This document shows positions 1 to 11,170 of a stretch of 64,000 bases of DNA, in pieces. Both the position numbers and the translations under genes were made by a program. This stretch comes from Plantago major. Taxonomy: Eukaryota; Streptophyta; Magnoliopsida; Lamiales; Plantaginaceae. Position 1 is the first letter of the stretch; each line of letters begins with the position of its first letter. The DNA is taken from assembly GCA_026545765.1 (NCBI GenBank), contig CM048842.1, positions 71,847,871 through 71,911,870 of the forward strand, read 5' to 3'. The notes under the pieces were generated by a model. The model saw nothing but the letters and a program-made list of their open reading frames with translations, was not told the origin of the DNA and made no database searches.

Positions 1-1587
1 GGGGAAGAATTTTTTTCCATGATGTTTTGCCTTTGCCATGTTAAACGTGAGGCTAATGTTTTAGCGCTCAGATTATCAGTTGGGTGTTTGTATATAATAT
101 AACTTGAACGTGAGCATGTTATTGTGGCATCTAATTACAAATAATAATAAAAGTATATAAAGGTAAGTGCAGTCGTTGTTTCTGATAACGAATTATTTTT
201 TAAACTTGATCTGTGATTGGAAAAAAGAGAAAATATTGAAAAATAATAAATAAAAGAGAGAAACTTACGCCAATGGGATTCGAACCATGCATCTTCTACT
301 GAAACAATGACACATGAATGTATCAGATTCAAATTGAATTAGTAAGTTCAACATATGAGATTTAAATTGAATTACAAACTTAGTGAAACTTTTTAAATTA
401 TTATACTACTTTGAATATACTGTAATATATAAAGTTGATGGGCTAAATCCACAAGATTCATTCAAATTCCAGCCATCCTACGTGAAATGTCGATACGGTT
501 GAGCAGAGTCCGAATAGGGGTACGTATTAGTGTTGTTGCTAGGGATCATGAGGGCAATGTTATTGTTTGGTGAATTTTATTTTATGTCTTATGGTTGCTG
601 AAAATGCGGAAGGCTGGCCAACCAAATTAAGAACAAAATTTGTTCGAGATTTTGAGTGGCAACATGTAGTAACTGAAATGGATTGTTCTTTGGTGATTAG
701 ATATCTTAAATAGACAAATTTTAGCTTTGCCCCTTTATTTCACTTTTCAAATAAATTAATAGATATTTAGATTTTCAATTATAAATTTTGATTCTACGGC
801 TGAGCAAAGTCCGAATAGGGGGGGGGGGGGGGGGGAAGAATTTTGTTCCATGATGTTTTGCCTTTGCCATGTTAAACGTGAGGCTAATGTTTTAGCGCTC
901 AGATTATCAGTTGGGTGTTTGTATATAATATAACTTGAACGTGAGCATGTTATTGTGGCATCTAATTACAAATAATAATAAAAGTATATAAAGGTAAGTG
1001 CAGTCGTTGTTTCTGATAACGAATTATTTTTTAAACTTGATCTGTGATTGGAAAAAAGAGAAAATATTGAAAAATAATAAATAAAAGAGAGAAACTTACG
1101 CCAATGGGATTCGAACCATGCATCTTCTACTGAAACAATGACACATGAATGTATCAGATTCAAATTGAATTAGTAAGTTCAACATATGAGATTTAAATTG
1201 AATTACAAACTTAGTGAAACTTTTTAAATTATTATACTACTTTGAATATACTGTAATATATAAAGTTGATGGGCTAAATCCACAAGATTCATTCAAATTC
1301 CAGCCATCCTACGTGAAATGTCGATACGGTTGAAGCGAGTCGAATAAGTGCGTATTAGTGTTGTTGCTAGGGATCATGAGGGCAATGTTATTGTTTGGTG
1401 AATTTTATTTTATGTCTTATGGTTGCTGAAAATGCGGAAGGCTGGCCAACCAAATTAAGAACAAAATTTGTTCGAGATTTTGAGTGGCAACATGTAGTAA
1501 CTGAAATGGATTGTTCTTTAGTGATTAGATATCTTAAATAGACAAATTTTAGCTTTGCCCCTTTATTTCACTTTTCAAATAAATTCA
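1..1587. repeat. Tandem direct repeat, 831-bp period, two copies
   Basis: Bases 1-757 are repeated almost unchanged at 832-1587, a spacing of 831 bp. The only clear differences are a few substitutions and small indels, for example around 492-525 against 1322-1350. The junction at 818-835 is a run of 18 G. The window starts inside a copy, so the array may continue upstream. Each unit contains broken pieces of an RNase H-like reading frame. Small open frames inside the copies (135-332 and 966-1163, minus) are identical because of the duplication and are not credible genes. Confidence 0.93.
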
Positions 1588-1700
1588 GTTATTTGATTGA
1601 GAATTAAGTTTTGCCAAGTTAAACGTGAGGGTAACGTTTTAGCACATATTATCAGTTGGGTGTTCTTATGATGATGTTGGTTTGGTATATTTGTATTATC
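1335..1700 (+). pseudogene. RNase H-like (RVT_3) domain remnant
   Basis: Read on the plus strand, broken segments resemble the RNase H-like domain found at the end of plant LINE ORF2 and in RVT_3 proteins. Around 1350-1400 the frame reads like VVARDHEGNVIVW before a stop. Around 1480-1545 it reads FEWQHVVTEMDCSLVIRYL. Around 1612-1650 it reads VKREGNVLAH, the typical C-terminal motif of this domain. Matching pieces lie at 505-715 and 30-90/862-920 in the tandem copies. Stops and frame changes make it non-functional. An inverted relative lies at about 60660-60915. Confidence 0.6.
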
Positions 1701-2079
1701 TACACCAAGATCGTTTTAGCATATATTGTTATATTGGTATATTTGTTACTATATGTGCTTTTTTCAGTTCCAGGAGATGGAAGAGATACACATGAGCTAA
1801 TTGGTGGTGTGTTGATCTTTACATGTCTATCAACAACGTGAAAACTTTCAAGTTCCTTTTCTTTATGTATAAGATTCGATCGATAGGATGAGGTATAAGG
1901 GTTCTCTTCTCTACGGTCTCTGGCTGGAAGGACTGGTTCTATACAACCAAAATTCAACTCCGTTCGAAATAATGATGTTCAGGTCCGGTCTGGCATATAC
2001 TCGAACCCATTACATACCTGTGTTACAATACCCGAGCGCAACATTTTATGATTAAGTTAGTAAAAAGTACATTTTTCGC

Positions 2080-2400
2080 CGGTAGGGTGGGGGGAGTCTG
2101 CATATACTCTCTAGGCGGGGAAACTCTCTTCGATCTTCGCTCTACTTTCTTGATCCATAACGGGCCTGGGGGATCTACTCTCTATGTGGGGAAACTCAAT
2201 TCGATTTTCTCTATACTTTCTTGATCTCCATATCGAGCCGGGGGAGGGGGGGGATCAGTATACTCTCTAGGCGGAGAAAATGTCTTCGATCTTCTCTGTA
2301 CTTTCTTGATTTCCATGAAGGGCCGGTTGGGGGGGGGGGGGGGGTCGGTCTGGCAGGTACTCTCTAAACTATCTTCTATCTTCTCTCTACTTTCTTCATC
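2080..2400. repeat. Degenerate minisatellite of about 70-95 bp, four copies
   Basis: A block containing 'ctctaggcggggaaactct' followed by 'cttcgatcttc', 'ctactttcttgat' and a GC-rich spacer recurs near 2107, 2178, 2263 and 2360. The spacers include G-rich tracts, among them a run of 16 G at 2329-2344. The proline-rich minus-strand frame here is a by-product of the G runs. Confidence 0.7.
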
Positions 2401-2425
2401 CATAACTGGCCCGGGATGAGGGGGA

Positions 2426-2620
2426 CAACCGTACCATGTGAAATTATGTTTGTAGAATAATAATTTTTGTGTTTTTGGTGGGGTGACGCATACCACCGCG
2501 GGGTTGTTGGGAATCGGTGGGTTGGAAAAAACAACCGTAACATGTGAAAATTAAGTTTGTATAATATTTTTTTGTGTCTGTTGTGGGGTGACCACATACC
2601 ACCGCGGGGTTGATTGTGTT
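2426..2620. repeat. Tandem repeat, about 106-bp period, two copies
   Basis: The segment starting 'caaccgtaccatgtgaaa' at 2426 recurs at 2532. Both copies end with 'ataccaccgcggggttg'. The copies differ by scattered substitutions and indels. Confidence 0.8.
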
Positions 2621-2814
2621 GTATATTTTTGTATTTTATTTTGGTTTCGTTCGAGGGATAATTTTTTTTTAAAAAACATGTACACATTAATTAATGAATG
2701 CAGTGGGACCCTATTTTTACATTTTCTATAGTTAACATAAATAAACACTCAATGATATATTATTGGATGAAGAAGGACTACCGACCGACACCACAATCAA
2801 CGTTATTCACATCA

Positions 2815-2910
2815 ATTTAACTACCTTATTTTCTCGATTAATTTATTTTATCACCCCTTTATATTTATTATTAAAAGTAAACTATACCGTGGCATCGCCA
2901 CGGGTATAAA
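2815..2910. repeat. Dispersed repeat segment with inverted relative near 60.6 kb
   Basis: The stretch containing 'aaactataccgtggcatcg' matches, in inverted orientation, the sequence at about 60565-60650 ('cgatgccacgatatagttt'), with the flanking AT-rich sequence also alignable. With the 1335-1700/60660-60915 pair, this shows that the two window ends carry related members of one repeat family in opposite orientation. Confidence 0.6.
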
Positions 2911-4156
2911 TACGTTCAAAACTGGACTAGGATTTAAGTGAATTATAATTTTAAAAAATTAAAAATTTTGTAAATGAAGACCTGCTGCTATATTTATTCT
3001 TTACATTTTCATTTTATATTTTACACCTTCCTCATTCGCTTGCATTCATAGTACCACAATTTTCACAAAACTACACAAGTATACTTTCAGTAGAACTCCA
3101 CCTTAGCCTTTTACAACGACAATTATAGAGCATTTACGAAATGGAGTTGTGAAATCTTCAATTCCAGAGCTGTAAAAACTAAATAAGGTCCGAGCCATAA
3201 TAGTTCACACCCGTAATTTTGTAGGTGAAAAAACTTTGAAGTGTTTTTATGCATCTTCAATTTGCAAGCTGTAAATGTGTTCAAACTCGTTGCAAAGATG
3301 GCAATTTTAACACGAATCGCTACTAATTTATGCCAAATAAAATCTTTCAAAAATCTCATAATGAAAATACATGATTTGGTATATCTACTTTTTTACAGAA
3401 GTTATTAAATTTTTCATCTTTATAATTATTGAGTAATCGCGGTCAAAATTTAAAACACATACCTGTGTGATACCTTATAGTGGGGTATATAGAAGTCTCT
3501 ACACCATCTCCTATTCCCCTTATTATATCACCAACTTTATCCATTCTAATCGAACCCAATGTCTTGTTTTCACGGCACTGTTCTATTCAGTTACAAGTCA
3601 ATAAAAAGTACAACAATTCACTTAACCTTTTTAATTAATTTCATTTTTTTCCCTATATGTATGGACTGTGCAACACTTAAAGTTTTAAACAGTTTAAGAG
3701 GTTGAGAAAGTTACTCATTCTACAAACACTCTAATGTTAAAAGCAATGTTACCCACTATGAATTTTCACGTACGCACGCACGCACGCACATAAGTGAGCA
3801 CAAAGTGCATGAAATTTTGAAAGAATACATGTGATTTTACATTTGGATCTAACAACGTATGATTGGAAGAGCAGTTGTTCAAAATTATCTGGATGGAATA
3901 GTGGTAAAAGATGGAGTATTTAAATGAAAGAAAAACAGTAATAAAGTATGGAGCAGTGAGGAAACTTGGCGGTGGTATTTGTAGTGTTCCCTGAAAGCCA
4001 AAAGCTCTGACTTCGATTCGCATATTCACTCTCCTTTCCCACTGCCTTGCTCGTTCCTTTTCTTTTCCCCCAAATTCCACTCTTTACTCTTTCTTCTTCT
4101 TCTTCATCATCCTTCTCTTCTCTTCTCCCAAATCCAATTGAACGTTGATAACCTCA
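2911..4156. other. Upstream region of the PYL gene
   Basis: No gene is seen in 2911-4083. A short (ACGC)n microsatellite lies at about 3770-3789. Directly before the start codon, 4084-4140 is pyrimidine-rich (CTT/TCT runs), typical of a plant 5' leader. No convincing TATA box can be pinned down. Confidence 0.5.
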
Positions 4157-5546
4157 ATGGTCAGCATAATCAACGATCGCCGTGAACCGGGCGGTGACAG
4201 AACCGCCGAGGAGGATGCCTTCATCAGAAGATACCACAAGCATGAAGTCAGAGCCAACCAGTGCTCTTCCTCTCTCGTCAAGCACATCAAAGCTCCTCTT
4301 CCTCTCGTCAGTACTACTTCTACTACTACTACTAACTTTCTCTTGTTCCTTTTCATTTCAGATCTATTCTTAATCGGATGCTTCTTGAGTTTCTTTAGCT
4401 AGATTTCATTGTTGATTTCTCAAATTGGTATCTTAGGTTTGGTCTCTGGTGAGGAGATTTGATCAGCCGCAAAGGTACAAGCCGTTTGTCAGTAGGTGTA
4501 TAGTGCAGGGCGATTTGCGGATCGGAACGGTCAGAGAGGTCAATGTCAAGTCAGGCCTACCGGCGACCACCAGCAAGGAGAGGTTGGAGCTGTTAGATGA
4601 TGATGAGCACATTTTCAGTATGCGGATTGTTGGTGGTGATCATCGCCTTAAGGTATGGTCGTGATCATGTTAGGTTCATTGTTTTTGTTCTGAGAATTAG
4701 GGATTGTGTATTTGTGTGTTAGAAGCTGTGTTTGTTTGTCTTTCATAAATTTCAGCTACATTTTTCCCAAACTAGTACAACGTACAAGCAATGAATGCAG
4801 CAATTTGATTCTTCTTGACTAAAGATTCAGTACAGTAAATATAGCTCTGTTGATACAGAAACAGGATAAATGCAGGTGTCCTTGAGCTATTTTTCGGCAC
4901 GATAGTATTTGAGACTGGTGGGTTTGATTCGGTAGGGGAGTGTAGATGTGAGTTATTGATGTTAGTTATATCATGTAAAGATCATTTAGGTCAGTATGTA
5001 TAACATCATGTGGTTCTGGTCTTGGTTATATCTGTGTTTGCAACTATCTGACTTTCATTTATGTATATTTCACTTTCTAATGCTCAAGATAAATGATGTT
5101 AAGCTTCTAAATAGTATGAAGATATGGAATGGTGTTTTCAAAGTGAGAGCTTCATTATCATTCTTCTCCACTGGTTAGTTTTTGACATGGTGCTTGTTTT
5201 TAAGAAATGGATGCATTACAAGAAGGCTTAGTTGCACTGGACTTAACTGGGAGAGGGACCAAGTCTTTTTAGTTTTGTTGATTTATTATTGGCAATAAAA
5301 CTCTTCTAATTGTTTTTTTGGTCGCAGAACTACTCATCAATCATCACAGTTCATCCAGAGGTGATAGATGGAAGACCAGGAACTGTGGTCATAGAATCTT
5401 TCGTGGTAGACGTTCCAGAAGGCAACACACAAGATGAGACTTGTTATTTCGTGGAGGCCTTGATCAAATGCAACCTCAAGTCTCTTGCCGATGTTTCAGA
5501 ACGTCTAACCGTGCAGGGCCGAACTGAGCCAATTGACGGAGCTTGA
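4157..5546 (+). CDS. PYL8: Abscisic acid receptor, PYR/PYL/RCAR family (PYL8/PYL9 type)
   Basis: Three exons, 4157-4306, 4437-4652 and 5328-5546, joined by GT-AG introns in phase 0, encode 194 residues. That is the normal length for a soluble START-like (Bet v 1 fold) ABA receptor. The family binds ABA in cytosol and nucleus and then inhibits clade A PP2C phosphatases, releasing SnRK2 kinases. Visible hallmarks are the gate loop SGLPA at residues 89-93, the latch HRL at 119-121, Lys65 in the position that contacts the ABA carboxylate, and the conserved stretch [12 protein letters not shown] in exon 3. VKHIKAP near the N-terminus and the ending with a short acidic tail fit the monomeric PYL8/PYL9 subgroup. 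The ATG at 4157 was chosen because upstream in-frame codons lack another ATG. No lesion is seen, so it is probably functional. The choice between PYL8 and PYL9 is an inference. Confidence 0.95.
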
Positions 5547-6080
5547 GTTGGTTATGCAGTTGCACAGTATCAATCAGCTTTTAGTAAATGCTTGTGATAC
5601 CTTTTTACTTTAAACTAGAAGTGTGTCAGAAAGGCTGGCATCTTGTGATCTCCATGGCAGCCTCCCCGCTAGCTGCATCTCTGCTCATCGCTACAGTTTT
5701 AGGACAATGTGGATCTGTTGTCGTTTATCCCGACTCGTATCTATGTTTGACCCACGGTTTCTGGAATGAAGACCATCCGTTTTGTATGTTTTGTTGAGTG
5801 TTGGGATTTGTTTGTAAATATATTAGGGTAGGGCATAATTCGACCTTAATGTGTATGGAGATAATGTTTCTTTTCCTGTTGGAGACTACCGTGAAACTGC
5901 TATTTGATGTTTAAAGAAACTAGTGATGCATGTATTTCTTTTAGACGCATCGATAATATGCTCAAAAAATGGATCTTAATTTACCGCTTCATTTCTAGCG
6001 AGAAGTGCAGTGACTTCCACTCCATGCGCTGGGAATAAAGCGACCACCACTGACCACTCCACAGTTCTCGTTTAAAAGAT
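5547..6080. other. 3' flank of the PYL gene
   Basis: No further coding is seen. Probably 3' UTR at the start, T-rich with 'tttgtaaatatatta' near 5811-5826, followed by featureless intergenic DNA. Confidence 0.4.
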
Positions 6081-6315
6081 ACTACCTCCATTTCAGTAAA
6101 GTGTTACAATTTGGATTTGCACCAATTTTAAGAAAAAGTAGAAAGTACAAGTGGTCCCCTGATTATTAGAGATTAACTGAGTGGCATATTGTAATAAAAG
6201 TGAAAGGTAGGGAGTTTTATTATTTAACTAATTTTCATAAATGGAAATTGTAACACTTTTAGTGAAACGCCAAAAACGGAAAGTTGTAACACTTTCTCTG
6301 AAATGGATGGAGTAT
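6081..6315. mobile_element. Stowaway-like MITE
   Basis: A segment of about 235 bp has terminal inverted repeats. The left end reads 'tacctccatttcag' then 'aaagtgttacaat'. The right end, on the opposite strand, reads 'tactccatccatttcag' then 'agaaagtgttacaa'. The ends resemble the CTCCMTCC termini of Stowaway (Tc1/mariner) MITEs and lie next to TA dinucleotides, the family's target site. There is no coding capacity. Confidence 0.75.
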
Positions 6316-6449
6316 ATTCTTGACAACTGATACCTACGTTGTGACATGTTAACGACTGGTCATATGACTCATATCTTGTAAAGCAGGGGTGGGCCAAGGA
6401 GTGTTTTCACCTCTGGCATTAGTCGACGATCAAGTCTAAGTATAAGATC

Positions 6450-7235
6450 TAGGCCTGCGCAACGGACGGATACGGATCATATCCGATTCGTTTGACCGGA
6501 TCCGGTACGGATGACTAAAGGTCTATCCGTTATTCGATCCGTTCAGAGCAGATCGAATAACGGATAAATCCGTCGGATAACGGATAAATCCGTCAGATAT
6601 TCATTATCCACCAAATATAATTTTTTTAAAAAAACTTTTTTTTCAACATTATTGGACGAAAAAACGAAGAAAACCAAACAACATAGGTTTGAATAATCGA
6701 ATTACATATCAAAAGTTCAAAAACAAACCTACGCGATTCAAATATCCATATTCCATACTCCATAGTACCATAAATCCATAATACATTACACATGATTCAA
6801 ATGGCCAAATTAAATGCAAGACGAAAAGTAAATAAAACAGCTTCAAGCCTTCAAGTCTCTTGTAGTCTTGTTCAACTTCATCAACATCAAGTCTGCAAAG
6901 TACAAATAGATACTTTAGGAAAAAATTTGCAACACAAGGAAAAAAAATGCTCAGCAGCATGTTGCAGAATCTGCATAGCACAGCAGAATAGGAGCAGAAA
7001 GAAGGCAAAAAGAAGAGAACAGAAATGCAGAAATGCATAAATGAAGAATAGAAATGCAGAAATGAAGAACAACACAGCATAAATTATAAAATCAAACGGA
7101 TAACAGATATCCGGCGGATTTATCCATTTTTCACGGATAGAAAAAAATCGTATCCGTTAGCTATCGGATCGATCCGATCCGTAAATGCGGATAAACGGAT
7201 CGGATCCACGGATACGGATCATATGAGCAGCCCTA
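6450..7235. mobile_element. Non-autonomous hAT element with 8-bp target duplication
   Basis: The element is 786 bp and is flanked by a perfect 8-bp direct repeat ATAAGATC at 6442-6449 and 7236-7243, the hallmark of hAT transposition. The termini are imperfect inverted repeats: TAGGCCTGCGCA on the left, and TAGGGCTGCTCA on the opposite strand on the right. Both subterminal regions, about 6460-6600 and 7095-7225, are packed with short CGGAT/ATCCG motifs in both orientations, as expected of subterminal binding sites for a hAT transposase. No transposase frame is present, so movement would need an enzyme supplied in trans. Confidence 0.9.
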
Positions 7236-7484
7236 ATAAGATCTGATTTTCCTATACAATATAAAAAATCACATTAGACTAGTGTAATCTATATGAACAT
7301 GTCAAACACTTTTATTGGAAGAGTATGATATTTTCCTAATATTTAGAAAATCTGGCTTTTCTCAAGGAGTAATATCGTCTCTATCATAGTTGCAAAATCA
7401 ATTTGCAACTTGATGGAAAACTCCAGTAGATTCTGAAACGGAGTTTGAAATTTGGGATGCTGGGCAGCCCAAGGCGTCCCAAGC

Positions 7485-7500
7485 CACCTTTCTTTCTTTC

Positions 7501-7531
<31 letters not shown>

Positions 7532-7790
7532 TTCTTTCTTTCTTGTTTCACTTTGTTTGTGTTGTTTCTTTCTTCGTTTCACTTTCTTTCTATGTCTTTG
7601 GTTTGTCTGTTGGTTCATTTTAGTTTGTTTGTGTATTTTGTTTGTTTATTTTTTTTATATTTTGTTTTGTTTTATATTTTATTTTATTTTGATTTCTTTT
7701 CTTTTTCTATTTCAATTGAATATATCAAATGTAACAATAATATTTGAAATAATAAAGGTATACCATTACTTGTAAAAAAATTTTTTTTTT
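7485..7790. repeat. Poly-T and TTTC-rich low-complexity tract
   Basis: T-rich sequence with (TTTC)n and a poly-T run of about 27 around 7500-7528. Overlapping hydrophobic frames rich in Phe and Leu are artefacts of this composition. Confidence 0.8.
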
Positions 7791-7835
7791 AGAGAAAAGA
7801 TGATATTATAAATCACATCAAACAGAAATCCAAGT

Positions 7836-8290
7836 TTACAAGATAAATGGTAAACTAGAAGTACCATCACAGTCTATAGATATTTCTTTTGCTAATCTAT
7901 GTGCAATTACATTTCCTTCACGTCGAATATGTAAGAACTCCACAAAAGTAAATGAGTCCAATAATCTTAATCCTTCTTGCACATACACACCAGCAGTAGA
8001 AAGGCAGACTTGAGAATTCTGGAATGACTTCATAACAGTTGTATTATCTCCTTCAATGAGTATATTAGACCATCCAAAATTAAGAGCAAACTTCAAACCT
8101 TCGACTACTACTACCGATTCTGCAATCTCCGGTTGCACCAAATGCAGGATTGTTCTGTGACGCCAAGCAATAATATTTCCGTTATGCAGATTTAGAAGCC
8201 TTGAATAACGCTGCATCAACATTAATTTTGAGACAATTCACAGCCGGGGGATTCCAAGTAACATTCAGTAACGGATAATGAGGATAAGCA
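7836..8290 (-). pseudogene. RNase H-like (RVT_3) pseudogene
   Basis: The frame 8222-7836 on the minus strand shows the RVT_3 pattern: an acidic 'AES' helix, then NILIEGDN, and a C-terminal HIRREGNVIAHRLAKE motif. Upstream, about 8290-8225 encodes the family's usual opening (WNPP...KINVDAA) in a different frame, so a frameshift lies near 8210-8225. The domain normally sits at the end of non-LTR retrotransposon ORF2 or occurs as a standalone plant protein. No adjoining reverse transcriptase is seen. Most likely a LINE-derived fragment or a dead single-domain gene. Confidence 0.75.
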
Positions 8291-8712
8291 TACTTGAAAA
8301 TTTAAAATGCAAATTATTTAAAATTAAAGTCACACTTGCAAAAAAAAAAAAAAAAAAAAAATGTAAAACATACTTGAAAAATGTAAACTTTACAATTTTT
8401 TATTTATAGTATTGTAACTTTTATTTTAAAGTAAAATTAATGTGATGTTATTTTCAAATAATATATTTTTTAAAATTAATGTGATATGTTATAATTAATT
8501 AACGACATTTAAAATGAAATGAAGAATGAAGTTTAAAACGAAATTATAAAGAAAATGAAATAAAGATTAAAATTTAAAAGAAATGATAAAAGAAAAATAA
8601 ATTTGGGCCTCAACTGTTGGAGTAGAGAATTGCAGAGAGTTGTAAATAGTGTTGCAGTGAGTGGAATGCTGACGTGGCAGAGATAGTGGGTTGCAGAGAG
8701 TTACAACTGCTG
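8291..8712. other. AT-rich DNA without recognisable genes
   Basis: A poly-A run sits at about 8340-8361. Nothing else is recognised. Confidence 0.5.
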
Positions 8713-8919
8713 GAGACGATCTCTAAATAATTTATTTAGAGACGGATCATCCATGTTATTAATCAAAACACCTATGTTCTCAACATTGTTTTTTTTTTCA
8801 TATTACAACAAAACTTATTCCGTTAACAATATAGACGTTTTGATTAATAACATGAATCTTTTTATTGATAACATAGGCCATCTCTAGATAAGTTATTTAG
8901 AGATCGTCTCTCATGAGAC
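8713..8919. mobile_element. Fold-back MITE, copy 1
   Basis: The left end 'gagacgatctctaaataa' matches the inverted right end 'gagacgatctctaaataac'. The match continues inward through 'catgttattaatcaaaac' on both arms, so nearly the whole element can fold on itself. There is no coding. A second, more diverged copy follows directly. Confidence 0.7.
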
Positions 8920-8925
8920 TTTGTG

Positions 8926-9137
8926 GAGATAGTTTATTAAGATACGGCCTATGTTTTTAGAAAAATTATTCATGTTATTAATCAAAATGTCTATGTTGTT
9001 AACAAAATCCATTTATTTGTAATATGAAAAACACCAATGTTGAAAACATATATGTTTTAATTGATAACATCGATGATTTTCATGACAACATATATCCGTC
9101 TCTAGATAATTTATCTAAAGACCGTCTCTCAAGAGAC
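8926..9137. mobile_element. Fold-back MITE, copy 2
   Basis: The same family as 8713-8919: the right arm contains 'gagacggtctttagataa' on the minus strand, and the interior has 'catgttattaatcaaaatg' opposite 'gttatcaattaaaac'. Two copies a few bases apart suggest a tandem insertion or a duplication. Confidence 0.65.
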
Positions 9138-9668
9138 TTGATCTTCACTAAATCGACATGAAATATGAAACATCACAAAGATAACTTGTTGAAATCCAAA
9201 ACTCTCTTTTCGAACCACTTGTTGAATGCAGCCAGAGAACATTCTTTTGGTTTGGAAAAATGGGAATCTTATCAACAAGTTCGGTGATAATAACATGAAC
9301 TTTAATTTCCGCGGGAGCGACTCCAACATCTACTAGTTGCGGTTTCAAACAACCACAATTTTGTGCTTTGTTTTATGCACATAAACTTATCTTGTCAATT
9401 TTTCTTCTTTTTAGTAAAGCAAGAAAAAATCTGCCCATGATAAAAGTAGCAATACAAAGAAGCATCATATGGGCTGTGATTGACAATGGAAATTCTAGAA
9501 TCAACATGATGCTTTAATTCTACAAGTGCATTTTATTATTTGAGACTTGTCTTGTTCTTGTAGAAAGGCATTTGAAATTGGGTAAATGAGAAGCTCTAAT
9601 TGGATGGTGGAAAAAGTAATGCGCAACTCAAGGCTTTAAGTAAATGGATATTACTGAATTGATAGCCA

Positions 9669-9800
9669 ATGGGAATCGTTAGCTTGCTTTTGTTGGCTGC
9701 TTTGATTCTTGAAGCTGGTACTGCCTTGTATTCTTATCCAGATACGGTATTTTCTACTCCGTTTTGCTTCTTGTCTACGGTAGGAGTAGCTTACCAATAG
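9669..9800 (+). other. Short frame with signal-peptide-like start
   Basis: ATG at 9669 opens a 43-codon frame beginning MGIVSLLLLAALILEAG, a hydrophobic N-terminus like a signal peptide. No continuation, splice partner or family is recognised. It may be a stray exon of a decayed gene, or chance. The surroundings, 9138-11040, otherwise show no gene. Confidence 0.15.
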
Positions 9801-11040
9801 AGACCGGGTACTATAAGTACTTTTGTCGTATATGTAGTTTGGTAGTTTATTCAGATAAAGATTTCTCAGATGGATATCACATATTTAAATACTAATTTTA
9901 TCTGATATTTATATAATACATTTTATACTAAACGTGTAAGGATTTCCATTTAAAACTCAATTGAGGTTGAGTTTTAGAGTTGAATTGTAACTTAACTAAG
10001 TCGAGTTTGGAAGTTCTATGTTTATTATTAAATTGTGATATTGATAGAATATAGTAGTAGTATCTGAGTTTTGAAGTTGATTAACAATAATTTAATTAGA
10101 GTATATTAGAGTAGATAAAGAAATACAATTTTTTTTTGATAAAACTGAATTTAATGTCAAACAATATAAACTCAACAAGATACGACATGCTATTTTTTTC
10201 CATCCATAGCCTTTCATAATAGGCCGCGGTCTTCCAAATGTTTCCAATAGTGTGGACGAATTCTCTTGCTTAAGAAAGAAATGGTATATATAAAGTAGTT
10301 CGTCTAGCGATACTTCGTTTTTGGAAAAACCACACCCATATATTATGTAAAAAATAATATAAAGTCTTTTGAAAAAAATCTATTTTTAGTTTGATTTATT
10401 TTGGATGAATAAGGGACAGGTAAGCAATTTTAACAAATGGAAATTGATGTTACGGATACTTACCATAAAAAATGGTAGAATGAAGCTTAGGATAAAATTA
10501 TACTAGTACTATAATTAAATTATATGATTTAAATTAAACATTTACAATTTAATTAATTAATTAAATTAAACAAAATAATAAGAGGCAATGTTGTTGAGAC
10601 AAAAATAAAAAACGAATTCCAAACACTTGTTCCAATGCCTTGACAGTTCCACCAAGATTCCACAGTAACCTGCACCTTCTCCCGAATTCCACCAAGAATC
10701 CTTTTTCTTTCAGGTAGGCCAATAGCTTCTTCGGCAATCCAAGTGAAGTTTTTGTTATAGGATTGGAAATCGGACCGCACTGATATATTCGAGTCAGAAC
10801 CATACTTCATGTTCCTCTAATTGTGTATTTTACAATTATTGTTTATATTGCACTTCACATTGGATATGTGCATGCCATTGTGACGGAGATTACTGCATTT
10901 AATTTTATGAAGGCACTGGTGACTAAGCCAATTTATCAACTGAAATTGCTCTTTAACTTGTGTACGTAATTAAACTAATGTGTGATTTGTTTAACCCACA
11001 TTGATAATTTGCTTATTCATTACTATAGCTCTGTTTCCTG

Positions 11041-11170
11041 CAAATTATAAGGTTCCATTTAATCTTCTACTTATTTTTCTTATCCGGTGAGCATGGCTTT
11101 ATGTACAAATTATAAGGTTCCATTTACTCTTCTACTTATTTTTCTTATCCGGTGAGCATGGCTTTATGTA
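11041..11170. repeat. 65-bp tandem duplication
   Basis: The unit 11041-11105 ('caaattataaggttccattt' onward) is repeated at 11106-11170 with one visible substitution. A third copy starts and breaks off after about 10 bases. The near identity points to a recent duplication. Confidence 0.93.

Noticed and set aside
2182-2496. Proline-rich minus-strand open frame
   Set aside because: Pro codons come from G runs in a minisatellite; no conserved motif.
3766-4356. Minus-strand frames opposite the PYL leader and first exon
   Set aside because: Shadow frames of the CT-rich leader and of a clear plus-strand exon.
6709-7080. Cys/Phe-rich minus-strand frames
   Set aside because: They lie inside the non-autonomous hAT element and resemble no protein family.
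7343-7775. Several Phe- or Lys-rich open frames
   Set aside because: Artefacts of a poly-T/TTTC tract.
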